Source: an uncultured Muribaculaceae bacterium
GTDB lineage: Bacteria > Bacteroidota > Bacteroidia > Bacteroidales > Muribaculaceae
Assembly: GCA_910578365.1 (NCBI GenBank)
Contig: CAJTRC010000036.1
Coordinates: 1-25,922, forward strand
Length of the DNA: 25,922 bases
Direction of reading: 5' to 3'
The first letter of the stretch is position 1, and every line of letters begins with the position of its first letter. This document shows positions 1-8,296 of this stretch, piece after piece. The notes under the pieces were generated by a model. It ran no database searches. It was not told the DNA's origin and saw only the letters and a list, made by a program, of their open reading frames with translations. The translations under genes and the position numbers were made by a program.

Positions 1-57
1 GTCAAACGGGCAGCTTGTCCTCTGGGATTAACAACACCAAACTGTACAAATAAATCA

Positions 58-77
58 GGCGACCTTGAAAGGCCGCC
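58..77 (-). terminator. terminator-like hairpin after the uridine phosphorylase gene
   Basis: On the minus strand this forms a stem of GGCG/CGCC and CCT/AGG arms joined by one G-U wobble, with a 4-base loop, followed by the T-rich stretch TGATTTATTTG. The wobble would be an A-C mismatch on the plus strand, so the hairpin suits a minus-strand transcript ending about 70 bases after the stop at 147. The T-tract is imperfect, so termination efficiency is uncertain. I see no gene in bases 1-146. Confidence 0.5.
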
Positions 78-146
78 CAATACTCTATGTCTTTTGCTTG
101 GTTGAAAATCATAAAGTTCTTATCCCGAACTCGCGTTATAAGGCTT

Positions 147-1037
147 TTAGATGCGGTCGAGTACAGTGCCGATAAGGTCGCGTATGCCCGATTTATAGTT
201 GGGGTTGGCCTCGGTGTTGAAGCGGTTTGCTATGATGCTGCAGACAGTCATGGCTTTATGACCCATGAGTTTGCCAAGGCCTTGCAGTGGAGCCGATTCC
301 ATTTCGTAGTTGGTGATTTTGCGTCCTTTGTATTCAAAGGCTTCGATGCGGTGGTTGAGGTCGGGATTGGCCAGTGGCAGGCGCAGTTCGCGGCCTTGAG
401 GGCCATAGAAACCTACCGCCGAGATTGTATTGCCGCGCACCATATCACTGCCGCCGATGCGGGCTACCAGTTCGGGGTCGGCATCGACTACGTAAGGTTT
501 GGCCCATAGCAGATTCCAGCCGGTATGGCGGCAGAGTTCGTGTTCGAAGTCGAGGTCGGCTACCAAGTCGCGTCCGGCATAGTAATTGAGTACGCCGTCG
601 AAGCCTATCGACTTTTCGGCTATTACCGGGGTGCCGAGCGAGAGTTCGGGTTGGAGAGCCCCCGATGTGCCTATGCGCACCAAAGTAAGCGAACGTATTT
701 TGTCGCTTACCTCGCGTGTATCGAAGTCGATGTTAGCCAGGGCGTCGAGTTCGTTGATTACAATGTCGATATTGTCCGGTCCGATACCGTGGCTGAGGCA
801 CATTATGGGCTTGCCGTTATATGTGCCGCCTATGGTGTGGAATTCGCGCGACGATACTTCAAAGTCCTTGGTGTCGAAGAAGTCGGCCACCATATCTACG
901 CGTGCCGGGTCGCCTACCAGTATCACACGGTCGGTAAGCTGTTCGGGCAGCAAGTGGAGGTGGAATATACTGCCGTCGGGGTTGATTATCATTTCCGATT
1001 CCGGAATAACTTTTTTAAATTTGGGTTCGTTGCTCAT
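147..1037 (-). CDS. udp: nucleoside phosphorylase, uridine phosphorylase-like
   Basis: A 296-residue NP-I family phosphorylase, predicted to cleave uridine with phosphate to uracil and ribose-1-phosphate in cytoplasmic pyrimidine salvage. The phosphate-site motif GDPARVD is near residues 42-48, VRIGTSGAL near 120-128, and the ribose-binding NYEMES near 243-248. A Gln-Gly-Arg triplet at about 214-216 matches the QxR uracil-recognition signature of uridine phosphorylases and argues against a purine enzyme. It is slightly longer than E. coli Udp (about 253 residues), with extra N-terminal residues, as in Bacteroidetes members. The ATG at 1037 is the only sensible start. It stands 229 bases from dprA, and I could not find a clear TAnnTTTG promoter for it. 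The family is certain; exact substrate is inferred. Confidence 0.9.
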   Translation of the reverse strand: MSNEPKFKKVIPESEMIINPDGSIFHLHLLPEQLTDRVILVGDPARVDMVADFFDTKDFEVSSREFHTIGGTYNGKPIMCLSHGIGPDNIDIVINELDALANIDFDTREVSDKIRSLTLVRIGTSGALQPELSLGTPVIAEKSIGFDGVLNYYAGRDLVADLDFEHELCRHTGWNLLWAKPYVVDADPELVARIGGSDMVRGNTISAVGFYGPQGRELRLPLANPDLNHRIEAFEYKGRKITNYEMESAPLQGLGKLMGHKAMTVCSIIANRFNTEANPNYKSGIRDLIGTVLDRI

Positions 1038-1183
1038 GGAGTGTATTCTGATAATGTTAGGAGCTGGTTTAATTACTTGATGTGAACGCCGTGGCGGTCA
1101 ATCGTTGAGTGATTTTGTGATAGAGGCCGCAGCCACCGGACTGCAGGCTGAAATCCATTTCAAAATATGCTGCCACAGCGTTA

Positions 1184-1223
1184 ACATTAGTTTTTAAACG
1201 AGCTTTAAATGTTAGTTTTCAAA
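1184..1223. repeat. AT-rich imperfect direct repeat between dprA and the phosphorylase gene
   Basis: Two similar units, ACATTAGTTTTTAAA (1184-1198) and AATGTTAGTTTTCAAA (1208-1223), lie 24-25 bases apart in the 229-base gap upstream of the phosphorylase. They could be paired regulator sites or chance AT-rich similarity. Nothing else recognisable lies in 1038-1266. Confidence 0.25.
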
Positions 1224-1266
1224 TAGTCATTTAATTTATAACGGAAGCGGGGACTTCAGTGTTTTG

Positions 1267-2382
1267 TCAAGTTTTGGAAATAACACCGTAGCGTCCGCCG
1301 GGCAATGTGATTATCAGGTCGGCCATTTCCATTTCAAATAGTGTGGAACTGAGGCTGGCGAACGGTATGCCTAATTGCACTACAAGATCGTTGACTGAGG
1401 CATCGGGATGTTGTCGCAGATGGTCGACAATGCGCTGATGCAGTGGCGACAGGGGCTTAAACAGCTCGGTCTGCCGGGCCTCGCCGGTCTGTCGTGGCCA
1501 TCCCATAGCCTGTATGAGTCCGTCGCAATCGGTAAGCATCTGCGCGGCGTTGTTGGCAATAAGGTTGTTGCAGCCGCGCGAGTATGTGTCGCATGGCCGT
1601 CCGGGCACAGCGAATACCTCGCGGTTGTATTCAGAACCTATGCGGGCTGTGCACAGGGCGCCCCCGCGACTGTCGCTTTCCACCACAATAACAGCGTCGG
1701 CCATGCCGGCCACAATGCGGTTGCGGGCCAGGAATGCGCCACGGTTTGGCGATGCAGACGATATGTATTCGGTGACTATCGAGCCTCCGGCTTTGACTAT
1801 CCGTGCGGCTTCGCCACGATGGTCGGCCGGATAAATCATGCGCAGTCCGTGGGCAACCACGGCTGTGGTAGGCAGGCCATACTGTAGTGCGGCTCTGTGG
1901 GCCGCTATGTCGATGCCGTAGGCCAGACCGCTAACAATGGTCACGTCGCCTATCTGTTCTTTGATGGCGCGAACGAGTTCGCCTACAAAGTTGGTGCCGA
2001 ACGATGTCGCGTGGCGGGTACCGACTATGGCAATACTGCGCAGCGGGTCGTGGCAGCCGTTGCCGAGCGAGTAGAGCATCACAGGCGCATCGGCGCACTC
2101 CCGGAGGCGGCGCGGATAGTCTTGGTCGGTAAAGAAGCATGAGCGTACATTGTTGTCGGCTATAAATTCAGCCTCGCTGACGGCTATTTCAAGCAGTGAC
2201 GAGCGGTATTCGCTGTCAGCCAGGTCCGATTTAACTCCCATACGGCTACGCAGGCTGCGTGCGTCAAGCCTGAAGAACTCCTCGGGAGAGCCCAGGCGGC
2301 GCAGCATTTCGCCGGCTGTGGTGGCGTTCATACCCCGCAGCAGCGAGAAGGCTATTTTATATGCGAGTCCGGAGGCTTGCAT
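1267..2382 (-). CDS. dprA: DNA-processing protein DprA
   Basis: A 371-residue DprA/Smf protein. In naturally transforming bacteria DprA binds incoming single-stranded DNA and loads RecA; in most Bacteroidales its role is less clear. The order is an N-terminal helical SAM-like region (about 1-90), a Rossmann-like DNA-binding core beginning at IAVLGT-type motif SIAIVGTRHATSFG (about 117-130), then VSGLAYGIDIAAH, a conserved RNRIVAG segment, and FAVPGRP. The C-terminal 60 residues resemble the winged-helix domain seen in many DprA proteins. Length is normal for the family. The start ATG lies 5 bases after the thioesterase stop, so dprA is the third gene of a dehydrogenase-thioesterase-dprA series and is probably co-transcribed. 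Confidence 0.95.
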   Translation of the reverse strand: MQASGLAYKIAFSLLRGMNATTAGEMLRRLGSPEEFFRLDARSLRSRMGVKSDLADSEYRSSLLEIAVSEAEFIADNNVRSCFFTDQDYPRRLRECADAPVMLYSLGNGCHDPLRSIAIVGTRHATSFGTNFVGELVRAIKEQIGDVTIVSGLAYGIDIAAHRAALQYGLPTTAVVAHGLRMIYPADHRGEAARIVKAGGSIVTEYISSASPNRGAFLARNRIVAGMADAVIVVESDSRGGALCTARIGSEYNREVFAVPGRPCDTYSRGCNNLIANNAAQMLTDCDGLIQAMGWPRQTGEARQTELFKPLSPLHQRIVDHLRQHPDASVNDLVVQLGIPFASLSSTLFEMEMADLIITLPGGRYGVISKT

Positions 2383-2387
2383 GCTTG

Positions 2388-2798
2388 TCAGGATTCTTTA
2401 TGCAGGTAAGGGGCAAAGGCTTCGGCCAGTACGTCGCCGCGGCTCAGGCGTCCGTTTTCAAGGCAGGCTACTTCGACAATACCTTCCACTACCGGAGTGC
2501 CGTTGGCGCTGTATATGTCCTGTTCGAACACGAACAGCGGCCCGCGCCTACTGATGTTCAGGCAGCTGACCATGCTGTCGCCCAGACCCAGAGGCTTGCG
2601 GTAACGAATTTCGACACGGCTCAGTACCGGGTCGATACCGCGGCAGTGCATGTCGCGGAAGCTCAGTCCGGCGCTTTCGCAGAATTCGTGGCGGGTGTGC
2701 TCCATATAGTGCAGGTAGTTGGCATTGTTTACTATGCCTTCCACGTCGACTTCGTAGTCGCGCACTTTCATGGGCAGCTTGAATATATAGTCTTTCAT
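2388..2798 (-). CDS. acyl-CoA thioesterase, 4HBT hotdog family (YbgC-like)
   Basis: A 136-residue single hotdog-fold protein of the 4-hydroxybenzoyl-CoA thioesterase type, predicted to hydrolyse acyl-CoA thioesters in the cytoplasm. The segment VRDYEVDVEGIVNNANYLHYMEHTR is spread over residues 12-36; it is the region that in YbgC-like enzymes carries the catalytic acidic residue and the helix contacting the thioester, with the Asn-Ala-Asn-Tyr core preserved. Family members are usually 130-150 residues, so the gene is intact. Its ATG overlaps the stop of the upstream dehydrogenase by one base (TAATG), which implies translational coupling, and dprA follows 5 bases later. The natural substrate cannot be read from sequence. 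Confidence 0.9.
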   Translation of the reverse strand: MKDYIFKLPMKVRDYEVDVEGIVNNANYLHYMEHTRHEFCESAGLSFRDMHCRGIDPVLSRVEIRYRKPLGLGDSMVSCLNISRRGPLFVFEQDIYSANGTPVVEGIVEVACLENGRLSRGDVLAEAFAPYLHKES

Positions 2799-3763
2799 TA
2801 GAGGCTGTTTACCTTGTTGATGGCTTTACCGGCGAGGAAAGCGGCTACGTTGTCGGCACAGATTTGCAGCAGGCGTTCGCGAGCTTCGGTCGACTGCCAT
2901 GCCACATGGGGGGTAATCACGCAGTTTGGGGCGCTCAGCAGCGGGCAGTCGGCATGCGGCGGCTCGCATTGCAGCACATCAAGGCCTGCTCCGGCTATGC
3001 GGCCTTCGCTCAGGGCCGACGCCAGGGCCTGCTCGTCGACCAGTCCGCCGCGAGCGGTGTTTATCAGCAGGGCGGAAGGGCGCATCAGCCGCAGGGTATC
3101 GGCATTGATGAAACCGGCATTGTCGGCACACAGCGGGGCGTGGAGCGAGATTACGTCGGCCCGGCCGAAGAAGTCCTCTTTACTGACTTTTTCAACCCAT
3201 TGGGGCAGCTTGTCGGCGCTTTTGGTTGTGAAAGCTATGATTTTCATGCCCAGGGCATGTAAAACCCCGGCCATTCGCATGCCTATATTGCCCAGCCCGT
3301 AAATGCCGGCAGTCTTGCCACTGAGTTCTGTTATGGCTCCGAGGCGGTAGCTGAAGTCGGCGCACGCTGTCCAGTCACCGCGGCGCACGCTTTGCGAATA
3401 TCCTCCGGTGTTGTTGGTGAGTTCAAGCAGCAGCGACAGCGCGGTCTGAACCACCGACTCTGTGGAGTAAGCCGGAATATTGCATACCGTAATGCCGCGT
3501 TCGCTGCAGGCCGCTATGTCGACATTGTTATAGCCGGTGGCGAGCACACCCACATATCGCAGGCGTGGCAGCCCGGCTATGGTGTCGGCATTGAGCACTA
3601 CTTTGTTTGTAATCACAATTTCCGCATCGGTGCAGCGCTCCGCTATTTCGTCGGGAGCGGTACGTTCGTAAACGGTGAGTTTGCCCAGACGGGCAAGGGC
3701 ATCCCAGCTGAGGTCGCCGCTATTGGCTACATAGCCGTCGAGTACTACTATATTCGTTTCCAT
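2798..3763 (-). CDS. D-2-hydroxyacid dehydrogenase (glycerate/hydroxypyruvate type)
   Basis: A 321-residue NAD-dependent 2-hydroxyacid dehydrogenase that should interconvert a 2-keto acid and its D-2-hydroxy acid, such as hydroxypyruvate and D-glycerate. Numbering from the ATG at 3763, the dinucleotide fold motif GLGNIG is at about 156-161, the substrate-binding Arg in TARGG near 238, the Glu in CEPP near 267, and the catalytic His in HVAW near 286, so the Arg-Glu-His set is complete. I chose the ATG at 3763 over a further upstream in-frame ATG at 3778 because residues before it do not resemble the family and a TAnnTTTG element (3768-3775) sits just before 3763. It lies 27 bases after the hydrolase gene and overlaps the thioesterase gene by one base. 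Confidence 0.92.
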   Translation of the reverse strand: METNIVVLDGYVANSGDLSWDALARLGKLTVYERTAPDEIAERCTDAEIVITNKVVLNADTIAGLPRLRYVGVLATGYNNVDIAACSERGITVCNIPAYSTESVVQTALSLLLELTNNTGGYSQSVRRGDWTACADFSYRLGAITELSGKTAGIYGLGNIGMRMAGVLHALGMKIIAFTTKSADKLPQWVEKVSKEDFFGRADVISLHAPLCADNAGFINADTLRLMRPSALLINTARGGLVDEQALASALSEGRIAGAGLDVLQCEPPHADCPLLSAPNCVITPHVAWQSTEARERLLQICADNVAAFLAGKAINKVNSL

Positions 3764-3767
3764 ATGG

Positions 3768-3775
3768 CAAAGATA
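3768..3775 (-). promoter_or_regulatory. TATCTTTG -7 element directly before the dehydrogenase start
   Basis: A perfect TAnnTTTG Bacteroidetes -7 element reads on the minus strand in the 27-base gap after the hydrolase gene. Its last base is only 4 bases before the ATG at 3763. A TTTG at the normal 19-21-base distance is missing; one lies at only 11 bases. If active, the transcript would start at or next to the ATG. Confidence 0.45.
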
Positions 3776-3790
3776 CAAAATTTTTGCAAA

Positions 3791-4819
3791 CTATCGGCAG
3801 GTGGCGGGCAGTACTTTGTCCAGCCAGCTGAGAACGGTATCGTAGAAGGCCGCGCGTACTGCCGGGGACGAAAGCGCCAAATCATGCAGGCCGTCGGGAA
3901 TCTCCACTTCGGTGACATTGTTGCCAAGTTCGCGACCCAGTTTGCTGATGTGTTCCACGTTGAGCACGGCGTCGCCATGCATGAAGGTGTCGTTCCACTC
4001 GTTGCCGTACACGCTGTTGTCGGAGTGCAGCAGCAGTATGGGTACGGCTATCTTGGGGTGCTTGCCCCGCAGTGCTTTCTGTGCCGAACTGATGGCGTTG
4101 ACCCACGATGCCTCTACTTTCTCGGGCTTCTCGGTTTTCCACGCGGTGTTGAACTCCCACTCGCCGTGGTGCTTTTTGAGCAGCGACTCGGCATAGAGCG
4201 ATTCACTGCCCTGCGATATTTTCATATTCGGGAAAATATGGCTCAGAATGCCCACAAAGGGTATTGCCACATTGCGCATGAAGCCGTTGAAGTTCCAATC
4301 CAGAAACGGACTGTTGAGTATCAGCGCGTCGACCGGCGCCTGAGGGTTCAAGGTAAGATAGTACGACGTAATAAGTCCGCCGGTGCTGTGTCCCATCAGT
4401 ACTATACGATCGTGTTGACGTCCGTCGCGAGCTATCACTGCCAGGGCCGAGTCGATGTCCGGAAAATATTCCTTGAGGCTGCGGGCCTGGAATTTGCGCT
4501 GTCCGGGCAATATGGAGCGTCCGTACTTACGCAGGTCGAGGGCATAGAAGTCGTAGCACGAGTCGGCGAAGCGGTCGCCCTCCTCGGCCTGGAAGAAGTA
4601 GTCGTTGTAGCCGTGTACGTAAAGCACGCTTGCCCGGGGCTTGTGGCAGGCTGCGAGTTTGCGTACTATAGTGCAGCGCTCAGGGCCCGCATAGTCGGCA
4701 GGCTGTTCGATGTACTGCATCTGGTAGCCTTGGCCGAGAACAGTGTCGGGCTGCCACTGCGCCACGGCCTGCAGAACCCAGACCGTGAGCAGTACAGCGA
4801 ATATTAAAAACTTTTTCAT
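3791..4819 (-). CDS. exported alpha/beta hydrolase, serine-hydrolase (Hydrolase_4/S33-like) family
   Basis: A 342-residue alpha/beta hydrolase with a Sec signal peptide of about 20 residues (basic MKK start, hydrophobic core, AVA-Q cleavage site). The nucleophile elbow GHSTGG places Ser145, the probable acid is Asp283 in HGDAVLNVEH, and the base is His312 in DGLHDL, giving a complete triad. The family acts on lipids, esters or peptides; the true substrate is unknown. It follows the dipeptide epimerase stop by 18 bases on the same strand, so it is probably part of the murein-peptide operon, although this fold is not a standard member of that pathway. The exported location matches the epimerase and NlpC/P60 proteins upstream. 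Confidence 0.88.
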   Translation of the reverse strand: MKKFLIFAVLLTVWVLQAVAQWQPDTVLGQGYQMQYIEQPADYAGPERCTIVRKLAACHKPRASVLYVHGYNDYFFQAEEGDRFADSCYDFYALDLRKYGRSILPGQRKFQARSLKEYFPDIDSALAVIARDGRQHDRIVLMGHSTGGLITSYYLTLNPQAPVDALILNSPFLDWNFNGFMRNVAIPFVGILSHIFPNMKISQGSESLYAESLLKKHHGEWEFNTAWKTEKPEKVEASWVNAISSAQKALRGKHPKIAVPILLLHSDNSVYGNEWNDTFMHGDAVLNVEHISKLGRELGNNVTEVEIPDGLHDLALSSPAVRAAFYDTVLSWLDKVLPATCR

Positions 4820-4837
4820 GCATTCATAACCGCCGGG

Positions 4838-5974
4838 CTACGAAATAAGTTCAACTCCGATACCGGGGCGGTCGGGAATGATAACCTTGCCGTCGACGAT
4901 TTTAATGCCGTCGAATCGGTCATTGGCAATGAGCAGGTTGCCGTCGAGGTCGGCCCAGTCGACCATCGGAGCCAGCTGTGCGGCAGCGGTGACGGCGCAC
5001 GAAGTTTCGGTCATGCAGCCCAGCATCACTTTCATGCCCAGTGCGCGTGCCAGCACGGCCATCTTGTAGGCTTCGTGCATGCCGGTACTTTTCATCAGTT
5101 TGATGTTGATGCCGTCGTAGGCTTCAGCAGCGCGCTTTACATCGGGCAGGCGCTGCAGAAATTCGTCGGCGATGATAGGCAGAGGCGAGCGTTCGCGCAG
5201 CCATGCGGTATCGTCGATTCGTTTTTTATCAAAGGGTTGTTCTACAAACTTGCAGCCGCGTTCGGCAAGCCAGTGACACATGTCGAGAGCCCATTCGCGG
5301 TCTTTCCAGCCTTGGTTAGCATCGACACACAGGGGCACATCGCTCTTGGCGCGAATCATTTCCACCAGTTCCTTGTCTTTGTCGAGGCCCATTTTTACTT
5401 TAATCATTTTATAAGGCGAGGCCTCGTCGATTTTCTTGTTTACAATCTCAGGTGTGTCGATGGTGATGGTAAACGAAGTGTTGGGGCAGTTGTCGGGGTT
5501 GAGTCCCCAGATTTTGTACCAAGGCTGCCCCATGATTTTGCCCAGCAGGTCGTGCAGGGCTATGTCGACCGATGCTTTTGCAGCGCGGTTGTCAGGCGCC
5601 ACAGAGTCCATATAGTCATGAATTTCCTCGATGCGGAACGGGTCGGTGAACTGAGTCAGGTCGAGGCTGTTGAGAAACTTGCATACACTCTCTACGTTCT
5701 CGCCCAGATACGGAGGCATCGAAGCCTCGCCATAGCCTGTGATACCGTCGTATTCCAGGGTCACCTGTACGTCGGGGGTGGTGGTGCGTTGCGATTTGGC
5801 CAGGTTGAAAGCATGGCGCAGCTGCAGTTCGTATGGTTCGAATTTCAGATTGAGGCGTCCCGAGGGAGTGGTGCGTCGGGTAGCTGTGTCGGCTCCGAAT
5901 GCCGACATTGATATTGGGCTGGCTGCAAACAAGGCGCCCAGAGCGCCGGTACGCAGGAAATTACGTCTGTTCAT
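4838..5974 (-). CDS. Tat-exported dipeptide epimerase (L-Ala-D/L-Glu type, enolase superfamily)
   Basis: A 378-residue enolase-superfamily protein of the muconate-lactonising subgroup. It begins with a twin-arginine-like signal (NRRNFLRTGA, then a hydrophobic stretch), so it is probably exported folded. The KVK motif places a catalytic Lys near 194, metal ligands are Asp218 (VDAN), Glu245 (EQP) and Asp270 (ADE), and the second Lys is 292 or 295 in IKLMK. Asp342-Leu-Asp344 is the DxD motif that in dipeptide epimerases binds the substrate's free amine. L-Ala-D-Glu from murein peptides is the expected substrate, with L-Pro-Glu-like variants possible. It lies 14 bases after the NlpC/P60 gene, the classic partner that releases this dipeptide. 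Confidence 0.92.
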   Translation of the reverse strand: MNRRNFLRTGALGALFAASPISMSAFGADTATRRTTPSGRLNLKFEPYELQLRHAFNLAKSQRTTTPDVQVTLEYDGITGYGEASMPPYLGENVESVCKFLNSLDLTQFTDPFRIEEIHDYMDSVAPDNRAAKASVDIALHDLLGKIMGQPWYKIWGLNPDNCPNTSFTITIDTPEIVNKKIDEASPYKMIKVKMGLDKDKELVEMIRAKSDVPLCVDANQGWKDREWALDMCHWLAERGCKFVEQPFDKKRIDDTAWLRERSPLPIIADEFLQRLPDVKRAAEAYDGINIKLMKSTGMHEAYKMAVLARALGMKVMLGCMTETSCAVTAAAQLAPMVDWADLDGNLLIANDRFDGIKIVDGKVIIPDRPGIGVELIS

Positions 5975-5988
5975 TTTGGAGGTAATGT

Positions 5989-6957
5989 TTATTTAAAATA
6001 CCAGGGATGGTCGATTACACGGGTGATGCCAGTTGAGCCTTCGTTGCCTTGGATGCGCACGGCATGCAGGAATGGTGTAGTAAGGTAAGCCGCCGATTGC
6101 GGGTCGACGCTATTGCGTTTAACACGGCCCGACGAGTGTACATAGTTGCCGTCGTGGTCGTAAATGGCCACATGGGTTACCTTGCCGGTGTCGGGATTGC
6201 CGAAAAACAGAAGGTCGCCGGGTTTGCAGCTGCGCCAGTCGGCGGCTTCGATACGAGTGCCGGTGCGGGCCTGCTGCGAGGCGTCGCGCATCAGCATTAT
6301 GCCGTTGCTGAGGTAACTGACTTTCGACAGTCCGGAGCAGTCGAGGCTTTTAGTCGAAGTGCCTCCCCAAAGATAGGGCTGTCCTTCCATCGAATATGCC
6401 ATGGTGAGTATTTTGCCGGCGTCGAAAGTCTGGTCGGCCCAGTCGATAGCCGGGGTGAACGATGCAGCGTCACCCCAGCCGGTACGGCCATCGGGCAGGG
6501 CCACTTTCACGCGTCCGGCGGCTGTTTCCAGCGGGCCTTCGACTATACAGCCGTTTACCAGGTCGGTTACGGTGCTTTGCATGCAGTTGGTGGTGGGGTC
6601 GGTGTAAAGCCGAATTTGATAGTTGGCTGTCATGACCAGGCGCGGAGCCTTGCGCCAGTCGGCATATGTGTCGGTGGTGATTGTCTGGAGCGAATTGTCC
6701 ACAATCCAGCCGGTGTAGCCGTCAGGACTCTGCACTTTGTACCAGTCGCCGTCTTTTTCAAGCAGCTTCACCGGAGTGCCCATAATCACCTGCGAGCAGA
6801 GTTCGCGGGGATGTCCGGGATTTGTGCGCATGTTGGCCACGGAAATCTTTACCAGGGCGAATTTGTCGTTTGAGCCTGGTTTGTCCACTTCCAGCGCCAT
6901 GGCGCCGAAACTTATGTAAAATATGGCCGCAAGTGCGGCAAGAATATTGTGTTTCAT
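5989..6957 (-). CDS. SH3/NlpC-P60 murein peptidase (YkfC-like gamma-D-glutamyl endopeptidase)
   Basis: A 322-residue exported cysteine peptidase. After a signal peptide of about 21 residues come two bacterial SH3-like segments (roughly 34-95 and 105-168), then an NlpC/P60 domain. Cys207 sits in the LDCSGL motif, with His262 in THVAIY and His274 in YVHSSG, spacing very close to that of the YkfC catalytic triad. YkfC-type enzymes cut between gamma-D-Glu and the diamino acid of free murein peptides bearing an N-terminal L-Ala, releasing L-Ala-D-Glu, which the next gene's epimerase would use. The ATG overlaps the transglutaminase stop by 4 bases, so the genes are coupled. Confidence 0.93.
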   Translation of the reverse strand: MKHNILAALAAIFYISFGAMALEVDKPGSNDKFALVKISVANMRTNPGHPRELCSQVIMGTPVKLLEKDGDWYKVQSPDGYTGWIVDNSLQTITTDTYADWRKAPRLVMTANYQIRLYTDPTTNCMQSTVTDLVNGCIVEGPLETAAGRVKVALPDGRTGWGDAASFTPAIDWADQTFDAGKILTMAYSMEGQPYLWGGTSTKSLDCSGLSKVSYLSNGIMLMRDASQQARTGTRIEAADWRSCKPGDLLFFGNPDTGKVTHVAIYDHDGNYVHSSGRVKRNSVDPQSAAYLTTPFLHAVRIQGNEGSTGITRVIDHPWYFK

Positions 6958-8291
6958 TCTACAGGTAGTATTTCAATGATTTCGAAATTTTGGTTCCATG
7001 CCGGATAAAACAGGTTGCCGCGCGAACATTCAACTTCGCCTGGCTGGAAATCTACGGTTTCGGAGCGCACAAAGCGTTTGGCCGGATAAAGTTCGCCGCA
7101 CACACCCCGGTTTGAGGCAAAGCGGTGGGCGTCCATGCCGGTGGAGTAAAAGCGCTGTACGGCGGGGTCGCTGCTGTTGCTGTATCGGCCGAACGATACA
7201 TCGACAGGTACCCAACCTACGCCTTCGAAGTAGACTTCGGCCCAGTCGTGATAGTTTTTTTCGCCCGGATGCAGCATCCAGCCGCTTTCCCATCGTGCCG
7301 GAATACCCAGCGAGCGCATCAGCGATATGTACAGCAGCGATACCTGGCCGCAGTCGCCGTGTCGTTCGGTGACTACATATTCCGGTATGCACTCTATGGT
7401 GCTGTACTCACGGGCTCCTGCCCAGAGGTAGTTCTGGATGATATAGTCGTACACCATTTCGCTGCAGCGGTATGGGTCGTTTTCACCACCTACAATACTG
7501 CGTGCCAGTTGCTCCATGCAGGGCATGTGCGGATACTCGGCTGCCGTGTAGCGGCGATAAAGCTCGGAGTCGGTGTCGTACGAACGTATGTTCCTGCGTA
7601 TATAATCGGGCGAGAAATACTGTCCGCGTGTGATGAACTCTCCCTCGTAGCTCAGCAGAGTGCTTTCGCCATCGCGCACCGGCTGCTCGAAGTACACGGT
7701 ATGATGTACCGACTGAGTGCTGTCGCTGACAATATATCGGGCCGGAGTCGCATCGGTGATTCGTATGTGGTCCTGGCGGGCGCTCCTGTGGGGCAGTGGC
7801 ATCCATACCCGCAGGGTGTCGCCTTTCAGCGCAGGATGCCAGGGAACCTCTATTGTGAAGCGGTAGCGGACCTTATGGGCCGCACCGGTCGGATTGTTGC
7901 CGTGGTAGTAGCTTAGTACCGAGTCGACATAGCTGATGCGCTTTGGCGAAGCCGTGGCACCGCGCGAGGTCACGCCGCCGTTCATTTCGGGGTTGAGTAG
8001 CATGAGATTGCGCGGCCCCTTGCGGAACACACGCTTTTGACCGTTGAAATCCTTTGTTTCAAGGTATTTCTTTTGGATAAAATCGGCTATTTGTGCGTCT
8101 GTTATGTCCGGAAAGTCGGCACGGATTATCTCCGAAGCTTCTTCCACGGTATATGGAAAATCGCCAGCAGTGCGTTTGGCGATGGCCGCGGCTGAGTCAG
8201 CCTCGAGCCATCCGGGCACATCGGCCCGGCAGTCGGTGTAGCAGCACAGTGCGGCAATGGTTGTGAGCGTTATCAGCGGTTTCGTAGTCAT
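6954..8291 (-). CDS. exported transglutaminase-like superfamily protein
   Basis: A 445-residue protein with an N-terminal signal sequence (about 1-23), a central beta-rich region (about 140-220) and a transglutaminase-like cysteine-protease core at about 270-370. The triad is intact: Cys314 in GDCGQ, His348 in NYHDWAEV and Asp364 in PVDVS. Bacterial members of this fold are usually peptidases, and association with NlpC/P60 and dipeptide epimerase genes suggests action on peptidoglycan or other cell-envelope peptides. That role is inferred from context. The signal has paired cysteines but not a good lipobox, so I treat it as a Sec-exported protein. It follows the CBM9-like gene by 5 bases and overlaps the NlpC/P60 gene by 4. 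Confidence 0.88.
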   Translation of the reverse strand: MTTKPLITLTTIAALCCYTDCRADVPGWLEADSAAAIAKRTAGDFPYTVEEASEIIRADFPDITDAQIADFIQKKYLETKDFNGQKRVFRKGPRNLMLLNPEMNGGVTSRGATASPKRISYVDSVLSYYHGNNPTGAAHKVRYRFTIEVPWHPALKGDTLRVWMPLPHRSARQDHIRITDATPARYIVSDSTQSVHHTVYFEQPVRDGESTLLSYEGEFITRGQYFSPDYIRRNIRSYDTDSELYRRYTAAEYPHMPCMEQLARSIVGGENDPYRCSEMVYDYIIQNYLWAGAREYSTIECIPEYVVTERHGDCGQVSLLYISLMRSLGIPARWESGWMLHPGEKNYHDWAEVYFEGVGWVPVDVSFGRYSNSSDPAVQRFYSTGMDAHRFASNRGVCGELYPAKRFVRSETVDFQPGEVECSRGNLFYPAWNQNFEIIEILPVE

Positions 8292-8296
8292 ATATA

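Noticed and set aside
3392..4807. A 471-codon plus-strand open frame opposite the hydrolase and dehydrogenase genes
   Set aside because: It runs antisense to two genes with complete catalytic motifs and resembles no protein family; long mirror frames are common with this codon use.
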